In this document: in pieces, positions 17,037 through 25,254 of the stretch
How the letters are laid out: each line of letters begins with the position of its first letter
Numbering within the stretch: the stretch's first letter is position 1
NCBI GenBank assembly: GCA_003599575.1
Contig: QZKV01000184.1
Span: 1 to 58,166 of the forward strand
DNA: 58,166 bases
Reading direction: 5' to 3'
Source of the DNA: Desulfobacteraceae bacterium
Lineage (GTDB): Bacteria > Desulfobacterota > Desulfobacteria > Desulfobacterales > Desulfosarcinaceae
Translations under genes and position numbers: made by a program
The notes under the pieces: model-generated
Database searches by the model: none
Seen by the model: the letters and a program-made list of their open reading frames with translations, nothing else
What the model was told of the DNA's origin: nothing

Positions 17037-18038
17037 ATGAGACCGGTAATCGCAATTTTGCTGGGGGATCCGACGGGTATCGGCCCTGAAATCGTAGCCA
17101 AAATATTCGCCACTGGTGAGATCAAGGCCTGGTGCAGACCCTTCATCATCGGAGATGGCCGTATTCTGGAAATGGGGAAGAAGATTGCCGAGATGGATTT
17201 TCCGATTGCAGAGATCGACGACCCCTCGCATGCCGACTGGGACGGCCCCACCCCTGTGATCGATCTGAAGCATCTGGATCCTGCCGGCATTACCATCGGG
17301 CAAATCAGTGCCGATGCGGGTCGTGCCACCGGGGAGATGCTGGTACACGCAATGCGACTCTGCAAAAGCGGTCAGATTGCGGGATTCGTCTTCGCCCCTT
17401 ACCACAAGGCCGCCATGGAGTATGGCGGTTATCCGATGTTGGAAAAAGGCGCCGGCCTTTTCTCCCGCTGTCTGGACTGGCACAAACCGATCGGGGAGAT
17501 GAACGTGGTCGGCAATCTTTGGACGTCGCGCGTAACCAGTCATATACCCTTAAAGCAGGTGTCTGAAAATCTGAGCATCGGAAGAATCACCGGCGCCGTG
17601 CGGCTGGCCCATGCCACCCTGCAACGCGCCGGATTTGAATCTCCCCGGCTGACGGTGGCGGGCCTGAATCCCCACTGCGGAGAAGATGGGTTGTGCGGAA
17701 CCGAAGAAAATGAAATCATCCGGCCGGCTGTGGATGAGGCCAGATCACAAGGCGTGAATGTCTGCGGACCATTTTCCGCCGACACCCTGTTTGTAGATGC
17801 CGTAAGGGGCCGCTTTGACGGCATCATCACCATGTATCATGATCAGGGCCAGATTGCCTTGAAATTGATGAATTTTGAAACCGCCGTCACTGTGCTGGCC
17901 GGCTTGCCCTGGGCGATCACGACACCGGCCCACGGCACCGCTCACGATATTGCCGGTAAAGGAATTGCGAATCCGGAAGCGATGCGGCAAGCGGTGGTGA
18001 TCGCTTCAAAAATCGCCGGCTGGCGGAACGTCGATTAA
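17037..18038 (+). CDS. pdxA: PdxA-family 4-phosphooxy-threonine/threonate dehydrogenase
   Basis: A 333-aa protein of the PdxA family. These enzymes oxidise and decarboxylate 4-phosphohydroxy-threonine in vitamin B6 synthesis, or D-threonate/erythronate 4-phosphate in PdxA2 forms. It starts with ILLGDPTGIGPEIVAK. The metal ligands are expected in SHIPLKQ, YHDQGQIALKL and TTPAHGTAHDIAGKG, and NPHCGEDGLCGTEE is the conserved substrate loop. The CxxxxGLCG form and the missing neighbours (no pdxJ or ksgA) make a PdxA2-like catabolic role possible. GGGAG precedes the ATG. Confidence 0.85.
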   Translation: MRPVIAILLGDPTGIGPEIVAKIFATGEIKAWCRPFIIGDGRILEMGKKIAEMDFPIAEIDDPSHADWDGPTPVIDLKHLDPAGITIGQISADAGRATGEMLVHAMRLCKSGQIAGFVFAPYHKAAMEYGGYPMLEKGAGLFSRCLDWHKPIGEMNVVGNLWTSRVTSHIPLKQVSENLSIGRITGAVRLAHATLQRAGFESPRLTVAGLNPHCGEDGLCGTEENEIIRPAVDEARSQGVNVCGPFSADTLFVDAVRGRFDGIITMYHDQGQIALKLMNFETAVTVLAGLPWAITTPAHGTAHDIAGKGIANPEAMRQAVVIASKIAGWRNVD

Positions 18039-18122
18039 GGCACAGATGGTTACCGGCCACGGATTGCGGGGATATGCCGGGGGAGGATATTTCGGGGGCG
18101 CCAGGTGTTTTGCGGTGGTGCT

Positions 18123-18692
18123 TTATTGGAATACCAGATGCTCTTCCACTCCGAGCCGCCCTGCAGCATACTGGGCAACTGCCTGGCCGAGCCAATTCGG
18201 CTGGTGTGCGTCCGAGCTGAGAACAAATTTGAACCGATCTCTGAAGGGGCCATAGAATTGTTTCCAGTCGGAACGCCAGATGTAGCGGTTGTTGATTTCA
18301 ATCAGGCACTCAGTGGGTATACGGTTCAGATCGGTGTCCAGCGCGTTGGGATGGGCGATGATGACCGGTCGACGGGTTGCAAGCAGTCCATCCAAAGATC
18401 GATAGTCAGCATCCCTGTCCCGGCAATGGAATATGTAATAATCGACAGTGCACCGCGCAGCCTCAATGACCCAGGCTTGTCCGTCAACCTCGATGCCCAC
18501 TTTCAACCCGGCCTGCCGGACCTCCCTTTCATAGGTCTGGAACTGACCGTCCACCAGATTCTCGAAATGGTCGCTGATGCCAACCATCCTGGCATGCTTG
18601 ACCGCAGCCACCAGGGAAATCGTCTGCTCCGGCACAACTGCGCTGTCGCTCTTTGAATATGTGGTATGAATATGTAAATCCTGTTGCAACAT
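18123..18692 (-). CDS. PHP-domain phosphoesterase
   Basis: A 189-aa PHP domain. DLHIHTTYSKSD gives the first metal motif (HxH), GISDHFEN the second, IAHPNALD the third and SSDAHQPN the fourth, so the metal site looks complete. Length and composition fit stand-alone histidinol-phosphatase-like or nucleotide phosphoesterases rather than polymerase domains. It converges with pdxA with 84 bp between the stops. No neighbour suggests the substrate. Confidence 0.78.
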   Translation of the reverse strand: MLQQDLHIHTTYSKSDSAVVPEQTISLVAAVKHARMVGISDHFENLVDGQFQTYEREVRQAGLKVGIEVDGQAWVIEAARCTVDYYIFHCRDRDADYRSLDGLLATRRPVIIAHPNALDTDLNRIPTECLIEINNRYIWRSDWKQFYGPFRDRFKFVLSSDAHQPNWLGQAVAQYAAGRLGVEEHLVFQ

Positions 18693-18758
18693 TTAAGGAA
18701 CCCCTTTTGTGAAACTCGCGCAGGTTAGTGCAATACCGGCAGATAAGCAAGATGCAGG

Positions 18759-18926
18759 GAAAAATGAGGGACGGAAATGGAGAGAAATGAGGAGAGAAAT
18801 GAGGGACGTTGTTGACTATAGGGAGAGAAATGAGGGACGTTGTTGACTATAGGGACTTTGTTCGCTGATTTATAGAGAATCATATGATTCTGCAGGCAAA
18901 GTCCCTGTTGTCAACAACGTCCCCAA
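18759..18926 (+). repeat. Repeat family B, copy 3, with internal tandem duplication
   Basis: The left arm GAGGGACGTTGTTGACTATA occurs twice, 31 bp apart (from 18801 and from 18832). The right arm CAAAGTCCCTGTTGTCAACA (from 18897) is followed by a triplicated CCAACTGTTCAC-like tail to about 18955. The centre contains an AATCATATGATT palindrome. It fills the gap between the PHP and TIM-barrel genes. Confidence 0.85.
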
Positions 18927-18989
18927 CTGTTCACCCCAACTGTTCACCAACTGTTTCCTGGTGGGATTCAGGAGAAAACGGCAAACGCG

Positions 18990-19919
18990 TCAGCAAGCGG
19001 CGCGATTCCTTCCTAGGAGAACTTGTATCAGGGCGGCGATGGACGCCGTCAGGTCCTCCTGACAAAAGACCTCGATGTCGACCACCCCGTCGAAACCATG
19101 CTTTTGAAGCTTTGCCGCCCAGCCGGCAAGCCGTGCCGGCTCCAAGACATCCAGGGCCAGGTGCTCCTCCCAGCCGCGGACGCCGTGCAGGTGTATTTCC
19201 TCCACGGCAGGAAGAAAGTTTTCCAGGGCCTCCCCGACAGCCTCGCTCCCCAGCATCAGATGACCGATATCCAGGCACAGGCCGCATAACCCTTCCCGGC
19301 AAAAGGGCATGAGGAAGGACGGGGAGTAATTGATGTTTTCTACGAGCAGCCGGTTTCGGGGGCCAATGGTGCTGCAGAGGGCCTGCAGCGATTTCCGGGC
19401 CCTGCCGGTCCAGGCGACGAATCGGTCCGAATCGGTTTCCGAAAAGTATAGGCCCGGCACCGGGGTTAGTGTCGGCTTGGTAAAGGGGATGTGCAGAATG
19501 TAGTGCTGTGGGCGGATGAAGGCCGTTCGACGCACGATATCCGCAATTTTTGCGGCAGACCATTCCCGCAGCCGGGGGTTTTCAGATGCAATCTGGAAGG
19601 ATGCAGGCAGATGAACGCTGCATCCCAGGGCGTGTTTGTCCACAAGGTCGGCCAGGCGCTTTGCCTGGCTCTTTGAGGGGATGTTGTGGAGCTCCTGCGT
19701 CCAGAAGAGCACCACCTCCACATGGTCGACAATGGTTGCCAGCCGCTCCACATTGGCCATCAAGTCGGGGCCGAACACCATAGAGGGCGCCGCGAGCCGG
19801 AAGGGGAGCCCGTGCCGATGGCGACACGATGCCCCGCCTGATGTCTTTTGGCTGCCATGCACCGGCCCCAGGCCGGCGTCATTTTGCGATCGATGAAAAC
19901 GGTCTTGCCCAAACATCAT
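18990..19919 (-). CDS. Xylose-isomerase-like TIM barrel, CbiR-like
   Basis: A TIM-barrel protein of the sugar-phosphate isomerase/endonuclease IV group. Strands and metal-binding segments include VDHVEVVLFWTQELHNIPSK near the N-terminus, CSVHLPASF, LLVENINYSP, LCLDIGHLMLG, EIHLHGV and VVDIEVFC. The VEVVLF...NIP region, the E-N and D-x-GH pairs and the total size recall CbiR, the cobamide-remodelling phosphodiesterase, but that is family memory and not proof. The true N-terminus is unclear: the barrel appears to begin at LPFRLAAPSMVFGPDL, about 35 residues inside the frame, and no good ribosome site or ATG precedes that point. The start given is the first ATG of the frame. Confidence 0.6.
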   Translation of the reverse strand: MMFGQDRFHRSQNDAGLGPVHGSQKTSGGASCRHRHGLPFRLAAPSMVFGPDLMANVERLATIVDHVEVVLFWTQELHNIPSKSQAKRLADLVDKHALGCSVHLPASFQIASENPRLREWSAAKIADIVRRTAFIRPQHYILHIPFTKPTLTPVPGLYFSETDSDRFVAWTGRARKSLQALCSTIGPRNRLLVENINYSPSFLMPFCREGLCGLCLDIGHLMLGSEAVGEALENFLPAVEEIHLHGVRGWEEHLALDVLEPARLAGWAAKLQKHGFDGVVDIEVFCQEDLTASIAALIQVLLGRNRAAC

Positions 19920-20059
19920 TCCAATGGATTTATTGACCTGCTCTTATTTCATAAAGATTCATAAAGTCCGACCCAAAGGCAAAAAGGCAGATCAAGTCGT
20001 CCCCCTTTTCTGCTAAGAAATAGCGGGGAAAGTAAATTCGCCAGAAGTTGTATATGTTT

Positions 20060-20482
20060 TCAGGAGATTCTGATGCGCAACTCTCCCTCGCCAACTTCCA
20101 CCGGATAGGTGCGGATTGGCCCGGGGGCGGGGCCGTATATCTTATCACCGTGAAACTTGTAGGTAGACTTGTTAACGCTGCAGCACTGTACTGTTTCGGT
20201 TTCCGGCACATAGTCCAACCGGCGGTGTCCCAGGTGAGTGCACCGGTTGTGGAATGCCTTGTACTGTTTATCTTCTCCGAAAACTACCAGAACCCTTACC
20301 GGCAGGCTCTTGCCTTCGAAGCGGACCGCCATTCCCGATCGGGTCAACTCGGGTACTCGGTCCAGCCTGATTGTCAGTTGACCTGATTCATAATGCCAAC
20401 CGCTTTCGTCCCGCGGCTTGCCTGTGGCGGAGATGCCGAAAATCCGCTGCCAGATACTGCGCTGTAAAAATTTAACGGTCAT
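20060..20482 (-). CDS. Rieske-like protein with altered second ligand pair
   Basis: A 140-aa soluble protein. The first half of a Rieske site is normal (CTHLGH, C81 and H83). The second half reads QCCSVNKSTY: a Cys is present (C100/C101) but the expected C-x2-H has Asn104 where His should be. The glycine/proline loop YGPAPGPIRTYPVEV follows as in Rieske ferredoxins. It may hold a cluster with a non-His ligand, or none. GAGG precedes the ATG at 8 nt. There is no signal peptide or membrane anchor, unlike bc1-complex Rieske proteins. No oxygenase partner is adjacent. Confidence 0.65.
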   Translation of the reverse strand: MTVKFLQRSIWQRIFGISATGKPRDESGWHYESGQLTIRLDRVPELTRSGMAVRFEGKSLPVRVLVVFGEDKQYKAFHNRCTHLGHRRLDYVPETETVQCCSVNKSTYKFHGDKIYGPAPGPIRTYPVEVGEGELRIRIS

Positions 20483-20655
20483 GGGTAATCCTCAGTACTG
20501 GTTATGCGTTAATGCTCATTCGGATACCATAGATGTTATCATCATCGGCATGCGATTCTATGAGCCGGAATCAATTCTGCCGTTGCAGGGCTAAAGGTCG
20601 ATAGGTTATCCGCTGGCATTAGCAATAACTGGTAAATGATAACCGGCAATTTCCA

Positions 20656-21066
20656 CTACCTCTGCCAGTCCACCAGTTTTCGGATATCTGTCACCTCAAA
20701 AGCGGCGGCTGCCACAATCATTTTTGCCGCCTCGGTGCCGGCGTGCTCGGCAATGGCGGTTTTAACGCCATCATACAAGGGCCCAGCCTTCTGGATCTCC
20801 TTTACTTTGAGATAAAGACGCAAGCCAGGGGTCTTAAATCCCACGGGGCTTTCTGTGACGCAGAATAGTACGGCCAATGGGTTTTCCTCTATATTTTTAA
20901 GACTGCGGTTGTTGCCAAGCCCCAGAACAACCGAACCGTCTTCCATTAACCGCAGGCTGCCAAAGTAGGCGGTGTTGGGCTGTCCCTGTTTGTCGGCGGT
21001 ACCCAGAACTCCAACCCTGCCGGGCTTGTTAACGATTTCAAAAACTTCTTTGTTGATTTCGACCAT
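20656..21066 (-). CDS. Pyridoxamine-5'-phosphate-oxidase-like FMN-binding protein
   Basis: A 137-aa split-barrel protein of the PPOX class, with VGVLGTADKQGQPNTAYFGS at the first strands and LGLGNNRSLKNIEENP, a pattern common in small FMN- or F420-binding members. The start at 21066 is set by an excellent AAGGAGG site 6 nt upstream; the longer open frame has 23 extra residues without family resemblance. A Crp/Fnr regulator ends about 105 nt upstream on the same strand and might control or be co-transcribed with it. The flavin substrate is unknown. Confidence 0.8.
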   Translation of the reverse strand: MVEINKEVFEIVNKPGRVGVLGTADKQGQPNTAYFGSLRLMEDGSVVLGLGNNRSLKNIEENPLAVLFCVTESPVGFKTPGLRLYLKVKEIQKAGPLYDGVKTAIAEHAGTEAAKMIVAAAAFEVTDIRKLVDWQR

Positions 21067-21170
21067 GGTATCCTCCTTGAATGAAAATGGGTGAAAGCAT
21101 ATCACCGGTTGCCCGAAGGTCCGATTGCCTGACACAATATCACTGGGAGAATAGGGTTCTGTAGCGTTCG

Positions 21171-21914
21171 CTACAAACGTTCCGGTTTTTTGGATCGGTC
21201 GTTTGAGTCGGGCGATACGGTGGCCGTCAGCAAAATGTAAGAACGGCCCTCCTTGTATATTTTACCGGCTTTTCCAAGTTTTTTGATCGCCTTGGTGATG
21301 GTTACCCGATGAGAGCCGGTGAGAAAGCTCAGGTCTTCGTGGGTCAGGGGGAACTGGATGCGAACGCCCCGGTCGACTGCAATGCCGTGGTCACGCGCCA
21401 CGTTGATCAAGATGCGGTATAACCGTTCTTCCAACGAGGGAATGGCCATATCACCAAGCCGTGTGGACAGGGATTCGATCAGTTCGCTTTGCTTTCGAAT
21501 TATCCGCAGGCCGATGGCGGGATGTTCCAGAACCATTTGCTCAAAATCTGATTTTTTAAATCCGCAGGTATAGGTATCTTCCATGCACCATGCTGTTACA
21601 GGATACCGGGTCGCTTCGCCAAACATGTTTTCGCCAAAGGTGTCGCCGGCTTTTCGATAATCGAGGGTTCCCTCGCGCCCGTCTGTAAAGACTTTGCTCA
21701 ATTTGATCCGCCCCGATTTGATGAGAAACATGGTGTCGGCGGCATCCCCTTGGCGGAACACCGCATCGCCCCGGTGATAGGTTTTCCTTCTGCCAATGCT
21801 GCTCAAAATTGCCAGATCTTCGGATTCAAATTCATTGAAAAGCCAGATATCTTTTACGCATTTGGGGGATATTGCTGATCCATCAGGGATACTTTTTTCG
21901 CAAAGACATGACAT
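21171..21914 (-). CDS. Crp/Fnr-family transcription regulator
   Basis: A 247-aa regulator. The N-terminal cyclic-nucleotide-type beta roll includes YHRGDAVFRQGDAADTMFLI then KSGRIKLSK and GDTFGEN. The C-terminal HTH_Crp includes FPLTHEDLSFLTGSHRVTIT. Cysteines at positions 3, 5 and 19 and two more in the roll (WCMEDTYTCGF) recall Fnr-type redox sensors, but the spacing is not that of E. coli Fnr, so cluster binding is only possible. AGAAGG precedes the ATG. The following PPOX gene is the nearest candidate target. Confidence 0.85.
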   Translation of the reverse strand: MSCLCEKSIPDGSAISPKCVKDIWLFNEFESEDLAILSSIGRRKTYHRGDAVFRQGDAADTMFLIKSGRIKLSKVFTDGREGTLDYRKAGDTFGENMFGEATRYPVTAWCMEDTYTCGFKKSDFEQMVLEHPAIGLRIIRKQSELIESLSTRLGDMAIPSLEERLYRILINVARDHGIAVDRGVRIQFPLTHEDLSFLTGSHRVTITKAIKKLGKAGKIYKEGRSYILLTATVSPDSNDRSKKPERL

Positions 21915-22027
21915 CGTAACCTTCTAACTCCACAATTCTTATTTGTCAAAGTTTCTGTTGAATCGGATAATCCTTGTCCTGCTGACGCGCACGAGTACAA
22001 CGCGGTGAGATTAGAACCTATTCGCTA

Positions 22028-23119
22028 TTATTTGCGTACCACATACCAGTTGTTCTGAATATCGTGGGCCAACCGGTGGACCTGGATCGACCCGAAACCG
22101 GCGCGGGTAAGATACTCGCGCGTCTTCTCCTCACCCCACATCGCTCCCAGACCCTCGCCGCCCTGGGCCAGCGATACGGTCATGCAGTGCATGGTGGATA
22201 TGGCATAAAGAAATGTGCCCATCGGGTGACCGATATTGTTGTAGACATGGCTGGACCCGCGGATGTCCTGCATCAGGTATACACCGTCGCTTTTCAAGGT
22301 GCGGTAAATGCCCGTAAGAACGTTCAGCGGCCGGGCCTGGTCGTGAATGGCATCGAACGTCGCCACCATATCGAAACTTTCCGGTTCGGCTGCCGCATTG
22401 AAATCGCTGACATCGCGAACGGCAAAGTCCACATTGAGCAGTCCCTTGTCACAGGCTTCCTTTTGGGCGTTCAGGATGGCTTCAGCGGAGAGATCGATGC
22501 CCAAGAATTGACTGTTCGGATACAGTTCGGCCATCCGGCACATGATGCGGCCGCTGCCGCAGCCTAAGTCCAGCACCCGGATGCCTGCGTCCAGCCGATC
22601 CGTCAATCCGGGCACCAGGGGCAGGATGTGCGACTCCAACGAAGAGAGCACCGATTGGCCGCTGTCTTCAGCCATCACGGCATGAAAGCGCCGGAATTTA
22701 TCGTAGGGTACGCCGCCCCCGTCGCGAAAGCAGGCGATGTTTTCATCTTCCACTGTCCCGAGCAAACCGATGTACTGCATAAATACCGCAAAGTTGTCCG
22801 CGGCTGCGGCGCGGGACAGAAAAGCGGCGTGTTCCGGAGGCAGCCGGTAGCGGGTGCTGGTTGGATCCACGTCGATGACCCCGGCCGTCACCATGGCCCC
22901 CAGCCACTCGACCACGTAGCGTTCGTTGAGACCGGCCTTTTGAGCGATTTCAGGGGCCGTTGCGGGCGATAACACGCGCATGACATCGAAGATGCCGGTC
23001 CGGTGACCGATGGAGATCATCAAACAAAGCGCGCCGTAGTTGAGCGACAGCAAAAGCTTATCGGCAAAGGCTTCCGCCTTGGCAGGATCGAATTGGGTCG
23101 TTTCACTTGGTGTGTGCAT
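22028..23119 (-). CDS. SAM-dependent methyltransferase with winged-helix N-domain
   Basis: A 363-aa protein. The N-terminal 90 residues form a winged-helix dimerisation domain (TAPEIAQKAGLNERYVVEWL) as in O-methyltransferases. The SAM-binding core has IRVLDLGCGSGRIMCRMAEL (motif I), FLGIDLS (acidic motif) and FDMVATFDAIHD. The start at 23119 follows GGGAGGAAGAAAA; the upstream 69 codons of the open frame are spurious. It groups by eye with the methyltransferase/Rv2258c-type proteins of wide but unknown substrates. No biosynthetic cluster surrounds it. Confidence 0.82.
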   Translation of the reverse strand: MHTPSETTQFDPAKAEAFADKLLLSLNYGALCLMISIGHRTGIFDVMRVLSPATAPEIAQKAGLNERYVVEWLGAMVTAGVIDVDPTSTRYRLPPEHAAFLSRAAAADNFAVFMQYIGLLGTVEDENIACFRDGGGVPYDKFRRFHAVMAEDSGQSVLSSLESHILPLVPGLTDRLDAGIRVLDLGCGSGRIMCRMAELYPNSQFLGIDLSAEAILNAQKEACDKGLLNVDFAVRDVSDFNAAAEPESFDMVATFDAIHDQARPLNVLTGIYRTLKSDGVYLMQDIRGSSHVYNNIGHPMGTFLYAISTMHCMTVSLAQGGEGLGAMWGEEKTREYLTRAGFGSIQVHRLAHDIQNNWYVVRK

Positions 23120-23473
23120 TTTTCTTCCTCCCGTGCAACCCATCCGGATACCGGCGTTCCGGCCGGATGGCGATATTTTTCGAGGACGGAGCAATATTTT
23201 CGAGTTGTTGGTTTTATCAACCATAGTGCCAAGGCGGGCATATGGCAAAGATCGCACGCAAAGAATCAAGGCGGGAAAGTGGAGCGATATTTCAACACGT
23301 GCTGATTTTAATAGATCGGTTTTCACTCAAGGCTACCTGCGCACCCTCCGAGCTGCGAGCACAATCCATCCAAGCGCTCTGTTCTCATCTCCACCACTCT
23401 TCCACTTCCATTTTGGGCTGCCGTTGAAATACGTCTCACCGAGATGGGGAATTCAAACGCCGGATCGGATGTC
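23120..23473. other. Intergenic gap upstream of the methyltransferase
   Basis: Overlapping short frames only. I see no gene, RNA or repeat here. The right end leads into the promoter of the GAF remnant. Confidence 0.3.
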
Positions 23474-23501
23474 TTGACAACCAATCACCTTGCAATAATC
23501 T
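23474..23501 (+). promoter_or_regulatory. Sigma-70 promoter of the GAF gene remnant
   Basis: TTGACA (23474-23479), 16-bp spacer, TAATCT (23496-23501). It lies about 30 bp before the ATG at 23532. A good promoter in front of a truncated gene suggests the truncation is recent. Confidence 0.55.
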
Positions 23502-23531
23502 CAGGGAAACAGTTCTGAAAGGGCAGATGCG

Positions 23532-23845
23532 ATGAAGCCTCATCAGCATGATGAAGAAGCGCTGTTGCGTGATTTGATGCAAGGCACCGCTTCGGAAACC
23601 GGGCAGCCGTTTTTCCGCGCTCTGGTCAAACATTTCAGCCAGGCCCTGGGGACCCACGGCGCTTGGGTCACCGAATACATTCCTGAAACGCACCGTTTGC
23701 GCGCCTTGGCCTTCTGGCTGGGCAACGCCTATGTGGAGGATTACGAATATGCCATGCCCGGAACCCCGTGCGAAAATGTGCTCAAGAACAAGTCCTACCT
23801 GCACATTCCGGAAAACGTGGTCGACCTGTTTCCCGGCGACCCCGA
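23532..23845 (+). pseudogene. GAF-domain protein truncated by repeat B
   Basis: The first 105 residues (FFRALVKHFSQALGTHGAWV then TEYIPETHRLRALAFWLG, PGTPCENVLKNKSYLHIPEN) are the N-terminal half of a GAF sensor domain as found at the start of PAS/GAF kinases and sigma-54 activators. The frame enters repeat B4 right after FPGDPE and stops at 23867 inside the repeat. A GAF domain needs about 150 residues and such proteins carry an output domain, so this is a broken gene. No continuation of the domain is found on the far side of the repeat. Confidence 0.75.
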
Positions 23846-23950
23846 GGGAAATGAGGGACGTTGTTGACTACAGGGACTTTGTTCGCTGAATTATTGAGAA
23901 CATCTGATTTTGCAGGCAAAGTCCCTGCTGTCAACAAGTCCCCAAATGTT
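23846..23950 (+). repeat. Repeat family B, copy 4 (short form), gene-interrupting
   Basis: GAAATGAGGGACGTTGTTGA and onward to CAGGGACTTTG form the left arm, then a TTCGCTGAATTATTGAG centre, then CAAAGTCCCTGCTGTCAACA as the right arm. It sits exactly at the break in the GAF frame and next to the first recognisable residues of the PRC-barrel remnant. Confidence 0.87.
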
Positions 23951-24262
23951 TCTTTCCCTGCTGGGACATACCCTCGTGGACCGGCAGATGAACAATCTCG
24001 GCAGCATCGTTGACCTGGTGATCTCTCAAGACGGTCAGGTTAAATACCTCACCATTTCCCGCGACCGTATGCGGGGCATAGGAGCCGAACAGGTGGCGGT
24101 GCCCTGGGAAGCGGCCAAACTGCAGCGCGATGCGGATGATCTGTTGATGACCGAACTCACGCAGCAGCAGCTTGAAGGCGCCCCTCCTTGGACGATTATG
24201 CCCAGATCGGAACACAGGAGTTCGATCAGCAGGTCCATGGTTACTTCGACACCGGGCCTTAA
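23946..24262 (+). pseudogene. PRC-barrel protein remnant, frameshifted
   Basis: LLGHTLVDRQMNNLGSIVDL then VISQDGQVKYLTIS and GAEQVAVPWEAAKLQ match PRC-barrel domains (photoreaction-centre H subunit/RimM fold), which bind protein or RNA partners. An ATG at 23946 is in frame but has no ribosome site, since the repeat occupies that place. After QQQLEG the frame shifts within GCGCCCCTCC (about 24180). The sensible ending (SLDDYAQIGTQEFDQQVHGY then FDTGP and stop at 24262) is in another frame. It is probably not expressed as an intact protein. Confidence 0.65.
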
Positions 24263-24290
24263 TCCGAGCGGCGCTCCGCTTATCCTGGAA

Positions 24291-24965
24291 TTATCGTTTT
24301 AACGGATTCTCCCGATCGACATCCTGCTGGAAATCGAATGCGCCCAGATGCTCAGGCGTCGTATAGGTTTGCGCGAAATCTCTGCTTATTTGATCGATGG
24401 GGACATCGGCAAATTCGCCGCGCTCGCGCAAATACTCCATGTGTTTGTTTCCGCGCAGGTCGAAGGGATGGTAAAGTGAATCGCAGCTTCCATCGAATTC
24501 AAGGGGTTTCAATTGGAACCGCTCGCAAAGCCCGATGTTGAAAGCCGGCGTTGCCTTGACCCACTGGGTGTCGAGATAGATGGAGGTGTAGCCATGCCAC
24601 AAAAAGATGTCTGTTTTCATATTTTCGCGCATGCGGGCGGTGGAAAGATGATTCCTCACATCGGCGTAACCCAGTTTGGCCGGAATCCCCAATGCCCGGC
24701 AACATGCCGCCAGCAGAGCGGCTTTCGGCACACACCACCCCCGGCCGGTTTGCAGCGTGGTGCTTGCCCGCAGCCCATCGACTGAAAGGTTGATGGTGTA
24801 CGGATCATAACGAATTTCATCCCGAACTGCATAATAAAGTTTCACAGCCTGTTGCTGGGGTGTTGTGGCGCCGTCGATCCGTTCTTTGATAAATGCCGCA
24901 ACTGCCGGATGGTGAAAATTTATGACTTCAGTGGCTTGCAGGTACTGCGGAAAATTTGCATTCAC
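24291..24965 (-). CDS. Transglutaminase-like cysteine protease-fold protein
   Basis: A 224-aa transglutaminase-core protein. The nucleophile is C78 in TGRGWCVPKAALLAACCRAL, the His is H124 in FLWHGYTSIYLD, and the third residue is uncertain because the usual W-x2-x-D-P reads WVKATPAF. Similar bacterial proteins are peptidases or amidases acting on peptides or peptidoglycan. There is no signal peptide. The start is GTG at 24965 with GGGAG about 11 nt upstream. It is one of only two intact genes in the decay zone. Confidence 0.8.
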   Translation of the reverse strand: MNANFPQYLQATEVINFHHPAVAAFIKERIDGATTPQQQAVKLYYAVRDEIRYDPYTINLSVDGLRASTTLQTGRGWCVPKAALLAACCRALGIPAKLGYADVRNHLSTARMRENMKTDIFLWHGYTSIYLDTQWVKATPAFNIGLCERFQLKPLEFDGSCDSLYHPFDLRGNKHMEYLRERGEFADVPIDQISRDFAQTYTTPEHLGAFDFQQDVDRENPLKR

Positions 24966-25206
24966 GAGACTTTATTCTCCCTTGTAGTGGCCGTCCTTTG
25001 CTCCCCATGGACATATGCGAAGTGGTATACAGCAGTTGAATAAATAAAGCCGCTCAGCTTTTACTTATTCAAGTTGCGCTGGCATCCCCTAACGATTTTA
25101 CCGGGCCGCTCGGATCCGCCAAGGGTTACTGCTGATGTCAATATCCGATACGATTTAATTAAGCAATAAATCCGATAAAGGTATCAATTTTTCTAACTGT
25201 AAGAAG

Positions 25207-25229
25207 TGGGAAAAATGAGGGACGTTGTC
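25207..25229 (+). repeat. Repeat family B, copy 5 (left arm fragment)
   Basis: AAAATGAGGGACGTTGT and then sequence unrelated to the family. Only the outer left arm survives, next to the enoyl-CoA hydratase remnant. Confidence 0.6.
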
Positions 25230-25254
25230 GGCCGCCTGAGCACGCAATTCAAAA

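Noticed and set aside
18759..18960. CRISPR array suggested by repeated GAAATGAGGGACG units
   Set aside because: Units are adjacent or overlapping, spacers are not unique sequences of constant length, and no cas gene is present. It is a palindromic element with internal tandem duplication.
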